Shown here one piece after another: positions 33,862-42,540 of a DNA stretch of 64,000 nt. Position 1 is the stretch's first letter. Each line of letters starts with the position of its first letter. This stretch comes from Acidobacteria subdivision 13 bacterium RH2 MAG17b (GTDB lineage: Bacteria > Acidobacteriota > Terriglobia > UBA7540), in the NCBI GenBank assembly GCA_002197525.1, contig NFUN01000166.1, positions 1 through 64,000 on the forward strand, read 5' to 3'. The notes under the pieces were generated by a model. The model worked only from the letters and a program-made list of their open reading frames with translations. It made no database searches and had not been told where the DNA came from. The translations under genes and the position numbers were made by a program.

Positions 33862-34446
33862 ATGCCTAGGCAACCAACAGACCCTGCCTCCCAGCTATCT
33901 ACGCGTGGGCCGGAAACTTCGTTTCTAGCGATTGCGCGCATCCTCAAGCCCCAAGGCCGGCGCGGCGAGGTTTGCGCGCAAATCCTGACGGATTTTCCGG
34001 ATCGGTTTCATCAACTCCGCCGGATTTACATCGAGAACCCTGGAAAGCCTCCCCTCGAATTGCGCCTGGAGTCCGCATGGCCGCACAAGGGGCGAATGGT
34101 ATTGAAGCTTGCGGGAGTTGACTCGATCGATGAGGCAGAGCGGCTGCGCGGACTGCACGTCCTAATCCCTTTTGAGGAACGGGTTCCTCTGGCGGATAAT
34201 TCGTATTATTGGTCTGATCTGTGCGGCTGCTCTGTTGTCACCGGCTCACCGGGAGCGTGGACGGAAATTGGTATCGTCAAATCGGTCGAGCCAACGCCCG
34301 GCGCGGCGCTGCTTCACGTGGCTCGCAAGGATTCACGGGGCGAGGTTTTAATTCCGTTGGCGGAGGAGATCTGCACCAGAATCGATCCGGGTTCCAAAAT
34401 CATCGTGGTCGATCCTCCCGCAGACCTATTGGACCTGAATGATTGA
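33862..34446 (+). CDS. rimM: ribosome maturation factor RimM
   Basis: IARILKPQGRRGEVCAQILTDFPDRF; YYWSDLCGCSVV; operon position. Confidence 0.93.
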   Translation: MPRQPTDPASQLSTRGPETSFLAIARILKPQGRRGEVCAQILTDFPDRFHQLRRIYIENPGKPPLELRLESAWPHKGRMVLKLAGVDSIDEAERLRGLHVLIPFEERVPLADNSYYWSDLCGCSVVTGSPGAWTEIGIVKSVEPTPGAALLHVARKDSRGEVLIPLAEEICTRIDPGSKIIVVDPPADLLDLND

Positions 34447-34526
34447 GCGCTTTGGGAGTGGCAGCCCCGTGCGAAAACCGGCGCCAGCGCTGGAACGCGG
34501 CATAGGCGCGGGCATAGCCATAACTC

Positions 34527-35348
34527 ATGCAATTTGATATCGTTACCATCTTCCCGGAATTCTTCAGCGGCATCCTGGAATGCGGACTTATGAAGCGCGC
34601 TATTTCCGGATCTCAGGTGGCAGTGAGTTTGCACAATCTGAGGGACTTTACAGATGACGCTCACCGCACGGTAGATGACCGGCCATTCGGCGGTGGGCCC
34701 GGCATGGTTTTCAAGCCCGAACCGCTCTTCCGCGCGGTCGAGGCGATTCAGTCCAGAGCGCCCCAGCAAGACATGCGCGTAGTTTTGCTCACGCCACAGG
34801 GGCGCGTACTGAACCAGAGCCTGGTTGAAGAATTCAGCGGTGCATCGCGCCTGCTTCTGCTCTGCAGCCGGTACGAGGGCGTAGACGAACGTGTAGCCAC
34901 GCATCTTGCAACCGACGAGGTTTCCGTAGGCGACTATGTGTTGAGCGGCGGTGAAGCGGCGGCGGCCGTGCTGATAGAAGCAGTCACCCGGCTTCTTCCC
35001 GGCGTGCTAGGAAACGAAGAATCGAAGTGCGCTGAGTCTTTCTCGACTGGAGCTTCTTCCGCGGAGGCGGTCGCGTGCGGCGGCCTGCTCGACTTTCCTC
35101 AGTACACGCGTCCGGCGGAATTTCGCGGACTGCGGGCGCCGGAAGTTCTGCTTTCCGGAAACCATGAGCAGATTCGCGTCTGGCGGTGGCGCCAGGCAGT
35201 GCTGAAGACCTATCGCAGGCGTCCCGACTTGATTGAAAAATCAGGCCTCAACCCAGAGGAAATCAGGGCAACTCTCAGGGAACTCCAGCAGCTCGGCGAA
35301 GAAGTTTCAACAACCCGGCCGGGACCACCCCCGGAGCTGAACGGATAA
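34527..35348 (+). CDS. trmD: tRNA (guanine-N1)-methyltransferase
   Basis: MQFDIVTIFPEFFSGILECGLMKRAI; DDRPFGGGPGMV; LLCSRYEGVDERV; DYVLSGGE. Confidence 0.97.
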   Translation: MQFDIVTIFPEFFSGILECGLMKRAISGSQVAVSLHNLRDFTDDAHRTVDDRPFGGGPGMVFKPEPLFRAVEAIQSRAPQQDMRVVLLTPQGRVLNQSLVEEFSGASRLLLLCSRYEGVDERVATHLATDEVSVGDYVLSGGEAAAAVLIEAVTRLLPGVLGNEESKCAESFSTGASSAEAVACGGLLDFPQYTRPAEFRGLRAPEVLLSGNHEQIRVWRWRQAVLKTYRRRPDLIEKSGLNPEEIRATLRELQQLGEEVSTTRPGPPPELNG

Positions 35349-35431
35349 CAATCCGGCTCGTCCGCCGGCAAGCCAGCCAAAGCTTCCCCTGGCGGCCCGA
35401 ATGGCAAAGACTTTAAGACGAAAGGATCAAC

Positions 35432-35785
35432 ATGATGTCATTAATTCAAAAAATCGAGCAGGAGCAGATGCGCAAGGATCTGCCCGCATTCCGCCCCGGC
35501 GATTCGGTGCGGGTCCACGTCAGGATCAAGGAAGGAGATAAGGAGCGCATCCAGGCTTTCGAAGGCACGGTCATCCGCATCCGCCGTGGCGGCATCAACG
35601 CCACCTTCACCGTGCGCAAAGTCTCCTTTGGGCAGGGCGTGGAGCGTATATTTCCCTTTCACTCGCCGATTATCGAAAAGGTTGAGCTCACCCGCTCCGG
35701 CCGCGTGCGGCGAGCCAAGCTCTACTACCTGCGCAATCTGAAAGGCCGCGCTGCCCGCATCCGCGAAGCCAAGACCGAAGAGTAG
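35432..35785 (+). CDS. rplS: 50S ribosomal protein L19
   Basis: [53 protein letters not shown]. Confidence 0.97.
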   Translation: MMSLIQKIEQEQMRKDLPAFRPGDSVRVHVRIKEGDKERIQAFEGTVIRIRRGGINATFTVRKVSFGQGVERIFPFHSPIIEKVELTRSGRVRRAKLYYLRNLKGRAARIREAKTEE

Positions 35786-35850
35786 CCGCACACACGCTGC
35801 TCCGCATTCATCGTCTTCGTGCAAATCCGCGGTTGGACCGGCCTTCCGTG

Positions 35851-35953
35851 AGCGGCATTTGCTGTAGCGGCGCTGTCCTCAGCGCCGAATAGCGCCGGTG
35901 GGGACAACGGCGCACCAGTAAAAGCCGTCACGATAATTTGTAAACCTCAATAA
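35851..35953. repeat. composite intergenic repeat: B-like inner segment + double-hairpin core + AAGCCGTCACkATAATTTGTAAwyCTCAATAA terminus
   Basis: CATTTGCTGTAGCG matches the interior of B2; terminal 32 nt match 5841-5872 at 29/32. Confidence 0.65.
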
Positions 35954-35992
35954 TAGGCATCGCTCAAGGATCGAGAGGCTGTCACACACTTC

Positions 35993-36658
35993 ATGCCGCG
36001 CGTGCGAGATGCCAAAGCATTGCAGTGCACCTGGCGGCTTGAACGCCTCGCCTACCGCCGCGGATGGGTTCGCGTAGCCGGGTGCGATGAGGCGGGCCGC
36101 GGAGCGTTGCTCGGGCCGCTTTACGCCGCGGCGGTGATCCTCGATCCTTCCCAACCCATCTCCGGCCTGAACGACTCAAAAAAACTCTCGCCCGAACGCC
36201 GGTCGCAACTTGATGCGGAGATTCGCCTCAAGGCGATCAGCTTCCACGTCGTAGCCGTCAGCGCGGAGGAAGTGGACGCGATCAATGTCTATGAAGCCTC
36301 GCGCCAAGCCATGATCCGGGCTCTCGGCGGCCTCTCTCCTTCAGCCGATTACATCCTGACGGACGCCATGCCGCTGCGCGGCGCAGCCGCCGCGCAACTA
36401 GCCCCTCACTGGCCTCTCATTCACGGTGACGCGCGTTCCGTCTCTATTGCGGCAGCATCCATTCTGGCCAAGGTCGCGCGCGATGCGCATATGGCGGAGC
36501 TCGACCGCCTTTACCCTCAGTATCACTTGGCCCAGAACAAGGGTTACGGCACGGCAGACCACCTCGAAAGCCTTCGCCGTTGCGGCCCCTGCCGCGAACA
36601 CCGCCGGACCTTCCAACCAGTCCGAGACTCTTTCCTGTCGCTCTTCCCTCTCTCTTGA
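35993..36658 (+). CDS. rnhB: ribonuclease HII
   Basis: VAGCDEAGRGALLGPLYAAAVIL; LNDSKKLSPERR; GDARSVSIAAASILAKVARD. Confidence 0.94.
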   Translation: MPRVRDAKALQCTWRLERLAYRRGWVRVAGCDEAGRGALLGPLYAAAVILDPSQPISGLNDSKKLSPERRSQLDAEIRLKAISFHVVAVSAEEVDAINVYEASRQAMIRALGGLSPSADYILTDAMPLRGAAAAQLAPHWPLIHGDARSVSIAAASILAKVARDAHMAELDRLYPQYHLAQNKGYGTADHLESLRRCGPCREHRRTFQPVRDSFLSLFPLS

Positions 36659-36939
36659 TGCAATATGATCAGCCCGCCACAGCGGGCGTTGTTGTGTTTG
36701 TCTCCAGAACTTGTAGCGCAACGTTCGTACTGCAACGTTGCGGCCTTTTTCAGCAACCCGCTATCCTGCTTCGTAGCCGGGCGTGTAGTTTGTTGCCCTA
36801 GGTTCACTTCGCCGTTCGGGCCGATCGACTTCGGCCTTTCCTGAACATGGGGCGTCGGAACTACTGTTCCTGTTGCCTTATCAAAGTGTCCCTTGCCGGT
36901 GCGAATCATCTTTCTTTCTGTCTGAGGGGATCGCAGACA

Positions 36940-37032
36940 TCATAAACCGATGTCTGCGCCACCCGCCTTTGATGAATTTCCGGCGGTTCGCGGCTTTATC
37001 AAGCAATTTGATGGCTTCGTCGTCTTTGCCAT
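36940..37032 (-). CDS. 30-aa small ORF with strong AAGGAGG ribosome-binding site
   Basis: MAKTTKPSNCLIKPRTAGNSSKAGGADIGL; ATGA overlap with the next small ORF on the same strand. Confidence 0.35.
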   Translation of the reverse strand: MAKTTKPSNCLIKPRTAGNSSKAGGADIGL

Positions 37033-37211
37033 AATGGCTCTTCCTCCTTAAGTGCTTGTAAGAAGTGGCTGGGGATGCTGGTTCCCCGCCCTGAAGCCGG
37101 CCGCGGCATGACGGCGTTGGAGTAGAGATCACAGTTTGAAAGTCTGCTCCGGCGCGATGCAGCAATTAACGGCTGGAACTATTAAGTACGGCAAAGGGAG
37201 AAGTTTGGATT

Positions 37212-37480
37212 TTTCAAACCACAGTATTTTGGGGAAACGAATTGATCCGCCGCGTTGCGGAAGGCGACGAACCAGCGCTGGCGAGCCTGTATGACCGGTA
37301 CTCGGGAATCGTGTATTCGGTGGCCCACCGGGTACTCAGGACTCCGGAGCAGCCGAAGGGTTCTGCAAGACATTTTCTACCAGCTCTGGCGCAACGCGGC
37401 GAACTACGACGCTTCGCGGGGCGGGCTGGGCGGTTGGTTGCTGGTGAGTGCGCGCAACCGCGCCATCGACCGGCTGTGTG
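37212..37480 (+). pseudogene. ECF/SigK-like sigma factor fragment, frameshifted and 3'-truncated
   Basis: MIRRVAEGDEPALASLYDRYSGIVYSVAHRVLRTPEQ in one frame continues as VLQDIFYQLWRNAANYDASRGGLGGWLLVSARNRAIDRL in another. Confidence 0.8.
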
Positions 37481-37591
37481 GCGTTTGCGTGAAGGCATTT
37501 GGAGGTTCGCTCCGGAATCGCTATAATCGGGTTCCGGCTCGTGCCCGCAAGGGAAGAATGATTTACGCGAGCCGCAAAAAGGGCTGCTCTC

Positions 37592-38410
37592 GTGCTTCAT
37601 TTTTCATCGCACTTCATCACGCTTGCGGCGCTGATCGCTTTGGGGTTTTTTCTGGGCATGCGCCATGCAACCGACGCAGATCACGTAGTTGCCGTCATGA
37701 CCATCGTCAGCAAACAGCGGAAAGTGAGGCCGGCTGCATGGATAGGAATTTTGTGGGGCCTCGGCCATTCGCTCACCATCTTCGCCGTGGGAGCGGCGAT
37801 CATATTTTTCAGCGTGGTCATTCCGCCCCGGCTCGGGCTGAGCATGGAACTGGCGGTTGCGCTCATGTTGATCCTTCTGGGCGTCTTGAACCTAAGCGGC
37901 TTCACACGCTGGGTAGCTGAGAATGTAACGCCGCCAGTCGTAGTCCATTCGCACCCCCACAGTCACGGAGACATCGTACACACTCACGCGCACGCACATT
38001 TCGGGCACGTCCATAAAACCGAAGCTGAGGAGCATGGCCCTGGCGCGTTTGGCCGGCTCTTGCAGCGCCTTGGTCTATACAACGTCTTGCGGCCGGTTGC
38101 AATCGGCATAGTACATGGCTTGGCTGGCTCTGCCGCAATCGCCCTGCTGGTGCTCACCACGATTCGCAATCCCTATTGGGCGATCGCCTACCTCGCGATT
38201 TTCGGCGTGGGCACGATGGCCGGTATGATGGTGATCACTGCAGCGATGGCAGCCTCCTTTAAGCTCACTAGTAACCGCTTCGCCCGGCTGGACCGTCACC
38301 TCGCGACCGCCGCAGGATTGATCAGCTTTGTTTTCGGTTGCTTCCTCGTATATCAGATCGGCTTCGTAGAAGGCCTGTTCACCAAGACAGTGCACTGGAC
38401 ACCGCATTAA
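37592..38410 (+). CDS. nickel/cobalt transporter (UreH/NiCoT/RcnA-like)
   Basis: LGFFLGMRHATDADHVVAV; GLGHSLTIFAVG; His-rich loop HSHPHSHGDIVHTHAHAHFGHVH; multiple TMs. Confidence 0.85.
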   Translation: MLHFSSHFITLAALIALGFFLGMRHATDADHVVAVMTIVSKQRKVRPAAWIGILWGLGHSLTIFAVGAAIIFFSVVIPPRLGLSMELAVALMLILLGVLNLSGFTRWVAENVTPPVVVHSHPHSHGDIVHTHAHAHFGHVHKTEAEEHGPGAFGRLLQRLGLYNVLRPVAIGIVHGLAGSAAIALLVLTTIRNPYWAIAYLAIFGVGTMAGMMVITAAMAASFKLTSNRFARLDRHLATAAGLISFVFGCFLVYQIGFVEGLFTKTVHWTPH

Positions 38411-38442
38411 TGAGTGTTACAAATCATGGTGACGGCCTTGCC

Positions 38443-38493
38443 TGTAGCGCCGGTGTCCCCACCAGCGTCTTTAGGCGCTGAGGACAGCGCCAC
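38443..38493. repeat. double-hairpin core repeat copy
   Basis: TGTAGCGCCGGTGTCCCCACCAGCGTCTTTAGGCGCTGAGGACAGCGCCAC matches the reverse complement of the 35863-35916 core. Confidence 0.65.
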
Positions 38494-38512
38494 GATTGGA
38501 AGACTCGTACCC

Positions 38513-40738
38513 TCAATAGTGAAATCTCCATCGGACCTGCACATAAACTTCGCGGGGATCCACGTAATGAGTGCCGCCGAAGGTGTTGCTATTATCCAAA
38601 AGAAAGCGCGTGTTTGCCAGGTTTAGCGCGTTCAGGCTCACGGACCACGTTTTCCCAAACGACTTTCCCAGGGCCAAGTCCACGGCGGAGTGCGGTGGCA
38701 GGTGCGCTGGTCCGTTTCCGTTCAGAAATCCGGAACCATAACTGTAGACGGTGGAAATCCAACTTGCGCGAGGCAGGCGCGTGGTGATCACAGTGGTCAG
38801 CGTGTTGCGCTGGTCATGGTCGAGCAGGAAATAACCGGGAGGGGCGAATTCGAGAAGCCCGCCGGTGACCGGCCCAAGCCCCTGCGCGATCTGGTTCGAG
38901 TAGGCGATGTTCAGTTGAGCGCGGCGAAAGAGCTGAGGCGAACGAACATCGACTTCTGTACCGCGAATGAGAGCGGCAAGGTCCGTTAGCGGAAGGAAAA
39001 CATCGGAGTTTCCGATTTCGTCGTGATCCAGGTAGCTCGTCGAACTGGTCCGGAAATGATCCACGTCCAACAACCATCGGTGGAATGGTACGGAAAGACC
39101 GGCATCCCACTGGCGGTCCCGCTCACCGTGCAGAGGGATAAAGCCAAAGCCCTGCTGGAGAGCAAAGCTTAAAAGCGGGCCGGAGACCGTATCGAGCGGC
39201 GGCGGCTGATAATACTGCGCGTAATAGCCGCGCAGCGTCCAGTTCAGGCACGGCAGGCGAAGCGACGCCCCCACGCGCGGGTCGGCTGCGTTCTCGCTGA
39301 TCAAACCGCCGTAGTGACTCAGCCTTATTCCTCCGTTGAGCGTAAACCACGAAGTCAGTTTGTACTGGTCCTCGGCAAAAACCGAATCTGAGTTGGCCCA
39401 GGGCCTAAACGACTGGGTCAACGCTTCTGCGCCGGGATTAGCCGTAAGGTTGAAAAACGTGTTGTCGTGCTGCTCCCAGACTTCGGTTCCCACCTGCGCG
39501 CTGTGTTTCCCTCGATCCAGGGCCAGGGTCGCCAGGCCTCCCACGTAACTCGATCGGCGATTGTCATTCAGGATGAATGGCGTATCGCCCGGTCCACCCA
39601 CGTAATCCGCGCGGTTGAAGTGAAAGAAGGGAGACACGGTCAACACGGCGCCGCCGGGCGAGCTGTGCGCCCACGTGAAACCCAGCATATGGTCGCGCTC
39701 GATATCCAGGTCGCGAATGCCAAGGGCCTGCTGATCAGGCGTGTTCGGAATCTGGTAGTGATCGCCTCGGAGCGAGGCGATGAAGCGAAGTTGATTTTCA
39801 GCCGAGGGATTATAGAGGATGGAGGCGAATCCACCCAGGCCGCTCCCCTGGTCGTGTACCACTGCCGGAGTGGGCGTTGAAAGGCCAAGGTCTGAGCGGT
39901 TTCCGTCCACACTGGCGAAGTAGGCGAAGCGCTCCGTGTGGCTTCCGAAGCTGAGCAGGTCGTCGGTCTGGTTGAAACTGCCGTATGAAGTGACCAGGTC
40001 GGCTTCGCTGTTGCGGTCGAACCCTGACGGAGTAACAACATTGAAGAACCCGTAGGTGCGATCTCCATACTCGGACGAGTATCCGCCGCGCTGCACCTGC
40101 AAGGACTCCACGTCTTTGGGATTGATCTGCGGCCCCACGTTGGCCGCGATATTCGTGTTGATCACCGGAATGCCGTCAAAGAACCAGCTTTCCTGGTGTC
40201 CGCCGCGGACGTGGAGCATATCGTGCACCACGTAGGCGCCGGGAACGAAGTCCGTGATCATGGCCATGCTGTTCGAAAGGCCGGCGCCGGGCGTGCGGTT
40301 GATCTGCTGCTGGGATACGACGGTCTGCGTCGTTGAGGAAGTAGTGTTGAGCGTCGCTGGAGCGCCGGAGACCTGCACTTCCTGCCTTCCACCCGCGACG
40401 GCCAGCATAAGATGAAGGATCGGCACATTGCCAGAAACCATCGTGACGGACTCAGTAAGCGGCTCAAACCCCGGCGCGGTGGCGGTGACTTGATACGGAC
40501 CGGGAGAAAGATTTTGGAACTCAAATTCGCCGTTCGGGTCTGAATTGTGAGTTTCGAGCAAAGCGCCGCCTTGAGACTTAAGCGCCACGCGGGCGCCAAC
40601 TATGGGGCGGTGTTGCGGGTCGTGAACAACTCCGCGCAACATGCCTGCCGCTCCACGAGCAGGTGCGGTTGCGCATAAGGCCGCGAGTATGACTATACAA
40701 AAGACACTTCTGTGTATGCGTAGCATCGGTTCCTCCAA
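38513..40738 (-). CDS. TonB-dependent receptor with N-terminal carboxypeptidase-regulatory-like domain
   Basis: LRGVVHDPQHRPIVGARVALKSQGG...; plug SMAMITDFVPGAYVVHDMLHVRGGHQESWFFDGIPV; C-terminal YVDPREVYVQVRWRFHY. Confidence 0.92.
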   Translation of the reverse strand: MEEPMLRIHRSVFCIVILAALCATAPARGAAGMLRGVVHDPQHRPIVGARVALKSQGGALLETHNSDPNGEFEFQNLSPGPYQVTATAPGFEPLTESVTMVSGNVPILHLMLAVAGGRQEVQVSGAPATLNTTSSTTQTVVSQQQINRTPGAGLSNSMAMITDFVPGAYVVHDMLHVRGGHQESWFFDGIPVINTNIAANVGPQINPKDVESLQVQRGGYSSEYGDRTYGFFNVVTPSGFDRNSEADLVTSYGSFNQTDDLLSFGSHTERFAYFASVDGNRSDLGLSTPTPAVVHDQGSGLGGFASILYNPSAENQLRFIASLRGDHYQIPNTPDQQALGIRDLDIERDHMLGFTWAHSSPGGAVLTVSPFFHFNRADYVGGPGDTPFILNDNRRSSYVGGLATLALDRGKHSAQVGTEVWEQHDNTFFNLTANPGAEALTQSFRPWANSDSVFAEDQYKLTSWFTLNGGIRLSHYGGLISENAADPRVGASLRLPCLNWTLRGYYAQYYQPPPLDTVSGPLLSFALQQGFGFIPLHGERDRQWDAGLSVPFHRWLLDVDHFRTSSTSYLDHDEIGNSDVFLPLTDLAALIRGTEVDVRSPQLFRRAQLNIAYSNQIAQGLGPVTGGLLEFAPPGYFLLDHDQRNTLTTVITTRLPRASWISTVYSYGSGFLNGNGPAHLPPHSAVDLALGKSFGKTWSVSLNALNLANTRFLLDNSNTFGGTHYVDPREVYVQVRWRFHY

Positions 40739-40803
40739 AGAGATGTGCGCACAGGCGCAAAGCCGCGCCGTTGTGCGGAAAAATTGAACGCGAATCTATC
40801 GGA

Positions 40804-41211
40804 TCAACCGAGTTGCTTTGGAGGGTGAAATGGCGGCGGCGCGTGGCCTTCGCAGAAGCCCGCGCGGCTGAAGGGCGCTCGCCATGAAGAAACGGGGAGC
40901 GCGCAAGAAGGTTCTAAGGCTGGGAATTCCAAGTAAAGAGGGACGTGGTTCGCAACGACAGCTAAGGGAGAGCTTGAGATGGAGCAGCGGCAATCCAGAG
41001 CACATCCTTGGCTGTGCTCGTTTGGCTCCATGCTGCAAGACGATTGGCCAGGCTTGCCGCTCATATCACAATGGCCGTTGGCGCAGCAGCAGGCTGAATC
41101 GCAACAGGCATGGCTGCTCTTGACTAGCGGCGTCGCGAGCGGTACCGCGCCTTCGAGCGCTAAAACAAACAGCAAGAGCCAAGCGTATTGTCGCCCTGCC
41201 ATGCCTTGCAT
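40804..41211 (-). CDS. Cys-rich exported hypothetical protein
   Basis: Hydrophobic N-terminus; SHACCDSACCCANGHCDMSGKPGQSSCSMEPNEHSQGCALDCRC. Confidence 0.6.
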   Translation of the reverse strand: MQGMAGRQYAWLLLFVLALEGAVPLATPLVKSSHACCDSACCCANGHCDMSGKPGQSSCSMEPNEHSQGCALDCRCSISSSPLAVVANHVPLYLEFPALEPSCALPVSSWRAPFSRAGFCEGHAPPPFHPPKQLG

Positions 41212-41242
41212 TGTATCATCCGCGCGCCCCCGGCCAGCGTTG

Positions 41243-42184
41243 CTACGATATGCGCTTGGTCTGAAACATTTCATCCCGCTTAGGGAACGCGCCCGTGAGT
41301 TTCCACTGCCGCACCGCCTTGCCAACACCGCGGTCGATCCCGAACGGCCACCGGCGTTTGAGAGAATCTTCCACCTTAACCGTCAATCGCCCGATGCACT
41401 CGATCTCAATGGTGGACGTCTCCCCGTCCTGCATCGGACCGAGGCCCTGATGGTTGGTACCGCACGCGAAGACGTCGCCCACTTCCAAAGTTGCTATCTG
41501 CGCGGCCCAAACAATAATGTTGGGAATCGGATGCTCGATGTCATCGGTGTTGTAGTCCTGGCGCAACTCGCCGTTTTCCCACAGTCTAATGCTGAGCTTG
41601 TGCGGGTCGGGAATCTCGTCCTTAGTCACAATCCAAGGCCCCATCGGGCAAAATGTGTCTTGCGACTTATCAATAAATCCTATTCCGGTTCCCAGTCCGC
41701 GCGCCGATACGTCGATGATGCACGTGTAACCGAAAACATGGTCCATGGCGCCGGCTTGCGATATATCCTTCCCGCGCCGCCCGATGACGAATCCAAGCTC
41801 GGCTTCATGATGGAAAATTATCGCATCGTGGGGCGGCAACCTTACCGTGCCGCCTGGGTCCAGAATCGACGATGGAGACTTCAAAAAAAGTGAAAGAGGT
41901 TTGATTTCCGCGTCGATATTCTCCCGGTAGTTACCCATGCCGAACAGCATCTTGTTGGGCCGCGGCATCGGAGCCCTTAGCCTGACACCGCTAAGCGGCT
42001 TCCCTTGGCCGGTTGCAGCGTCCGCGATCCGGTTGCGCAGGTGGCCGAAGTCGGAGATGATGGCGGTCATGCGGTCCATGGGGTGGAGATCCATCACGGA
42101 TTTGCCCACGGCCCCGCTCAGGTCAATAATTTGGCCGCCGCTCACCACCCCAGGAATGTATTCGTCAAATAGGGCAAGTTTCAT
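41243..42184 (-). CDS. fumarylacetoacetate hydrolase family protein
   Basis: KMLFGMGNYRENI; HHEAELGFVIGRRGKDI; GMGPMQD-like GLGPMQDGETSTIEIECIG. Confidence 0.88.
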   Translation of the reverse strand: MKLALFDEYIPGVVSGGQIIDLSGAVGKSVMDLHPMDRMTAIISDFGHLRNRIADAATGQGKPLSGVRLRAPMPRPNKMLFGMGNYRENIDAEIKPLSLFLKSPSSILDPGGTVRLPPHDAIIFHHEAELGFVIGRRGKDISQAGAMDHVFGYTCIIDVSARGLGTGIGFIDKSQDTFCPMGPWIVTKDEIPDPHKLSIRLWENGELRQDYNTDDIEHPIPNIIVWAAQIATLEVGDVFACGTNHQGLGPMQDGETSTIEIECIGRLTVKVEDSLKRRWPFGIDRGVGKAVRQWKLTGAFPKRDEMFQTKRIS

Positions 42185-42339
42185 AATTCCTCATCGCGTG
42201 CAGAGTTCGCGGCCTGGGCCGCTGCGTTCGGTGAGATTATATCCCCTCAGTCAGCGTCAGGCCTCAAATTTTGATAGTGGTTTGGAATTGTGAGAGCGCG
42301 ACCCTCATGCTATATTTAGGTTTTCCCCTGTCAACCATC

Positions 42340-42415
42340 GGGCGCGTAGCTCAGTTGGGAGAGCGCGGCGTTCGCAACGCTGAGGTCGAGGGTTCGAATC
42401 CCTTCGCGTCCACCA
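42340..42415 (+). tRNA. tRNA-Ala(CGC), CCA encoded
   Basis: GGGCGCG...GAGC...CGGCGTTCGCAACGCTG...GAGGGTTCGAATCCCTT CGCGTCC ACCA; cloverleaf pairs by eye. Confidence 0.93.
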
Positions 42416-42540
42416 ACAGTTTTGAGATGCCGGCGAGCGGCGGCTCCCTGTCTAGCTCGGCAATTTCCACCCACTGACCCGGATTTTTCTGCCTGGGACG
42501 GTGATTGCAACCCCCTCAGGAGGAACGGTATTCTTAGCCT

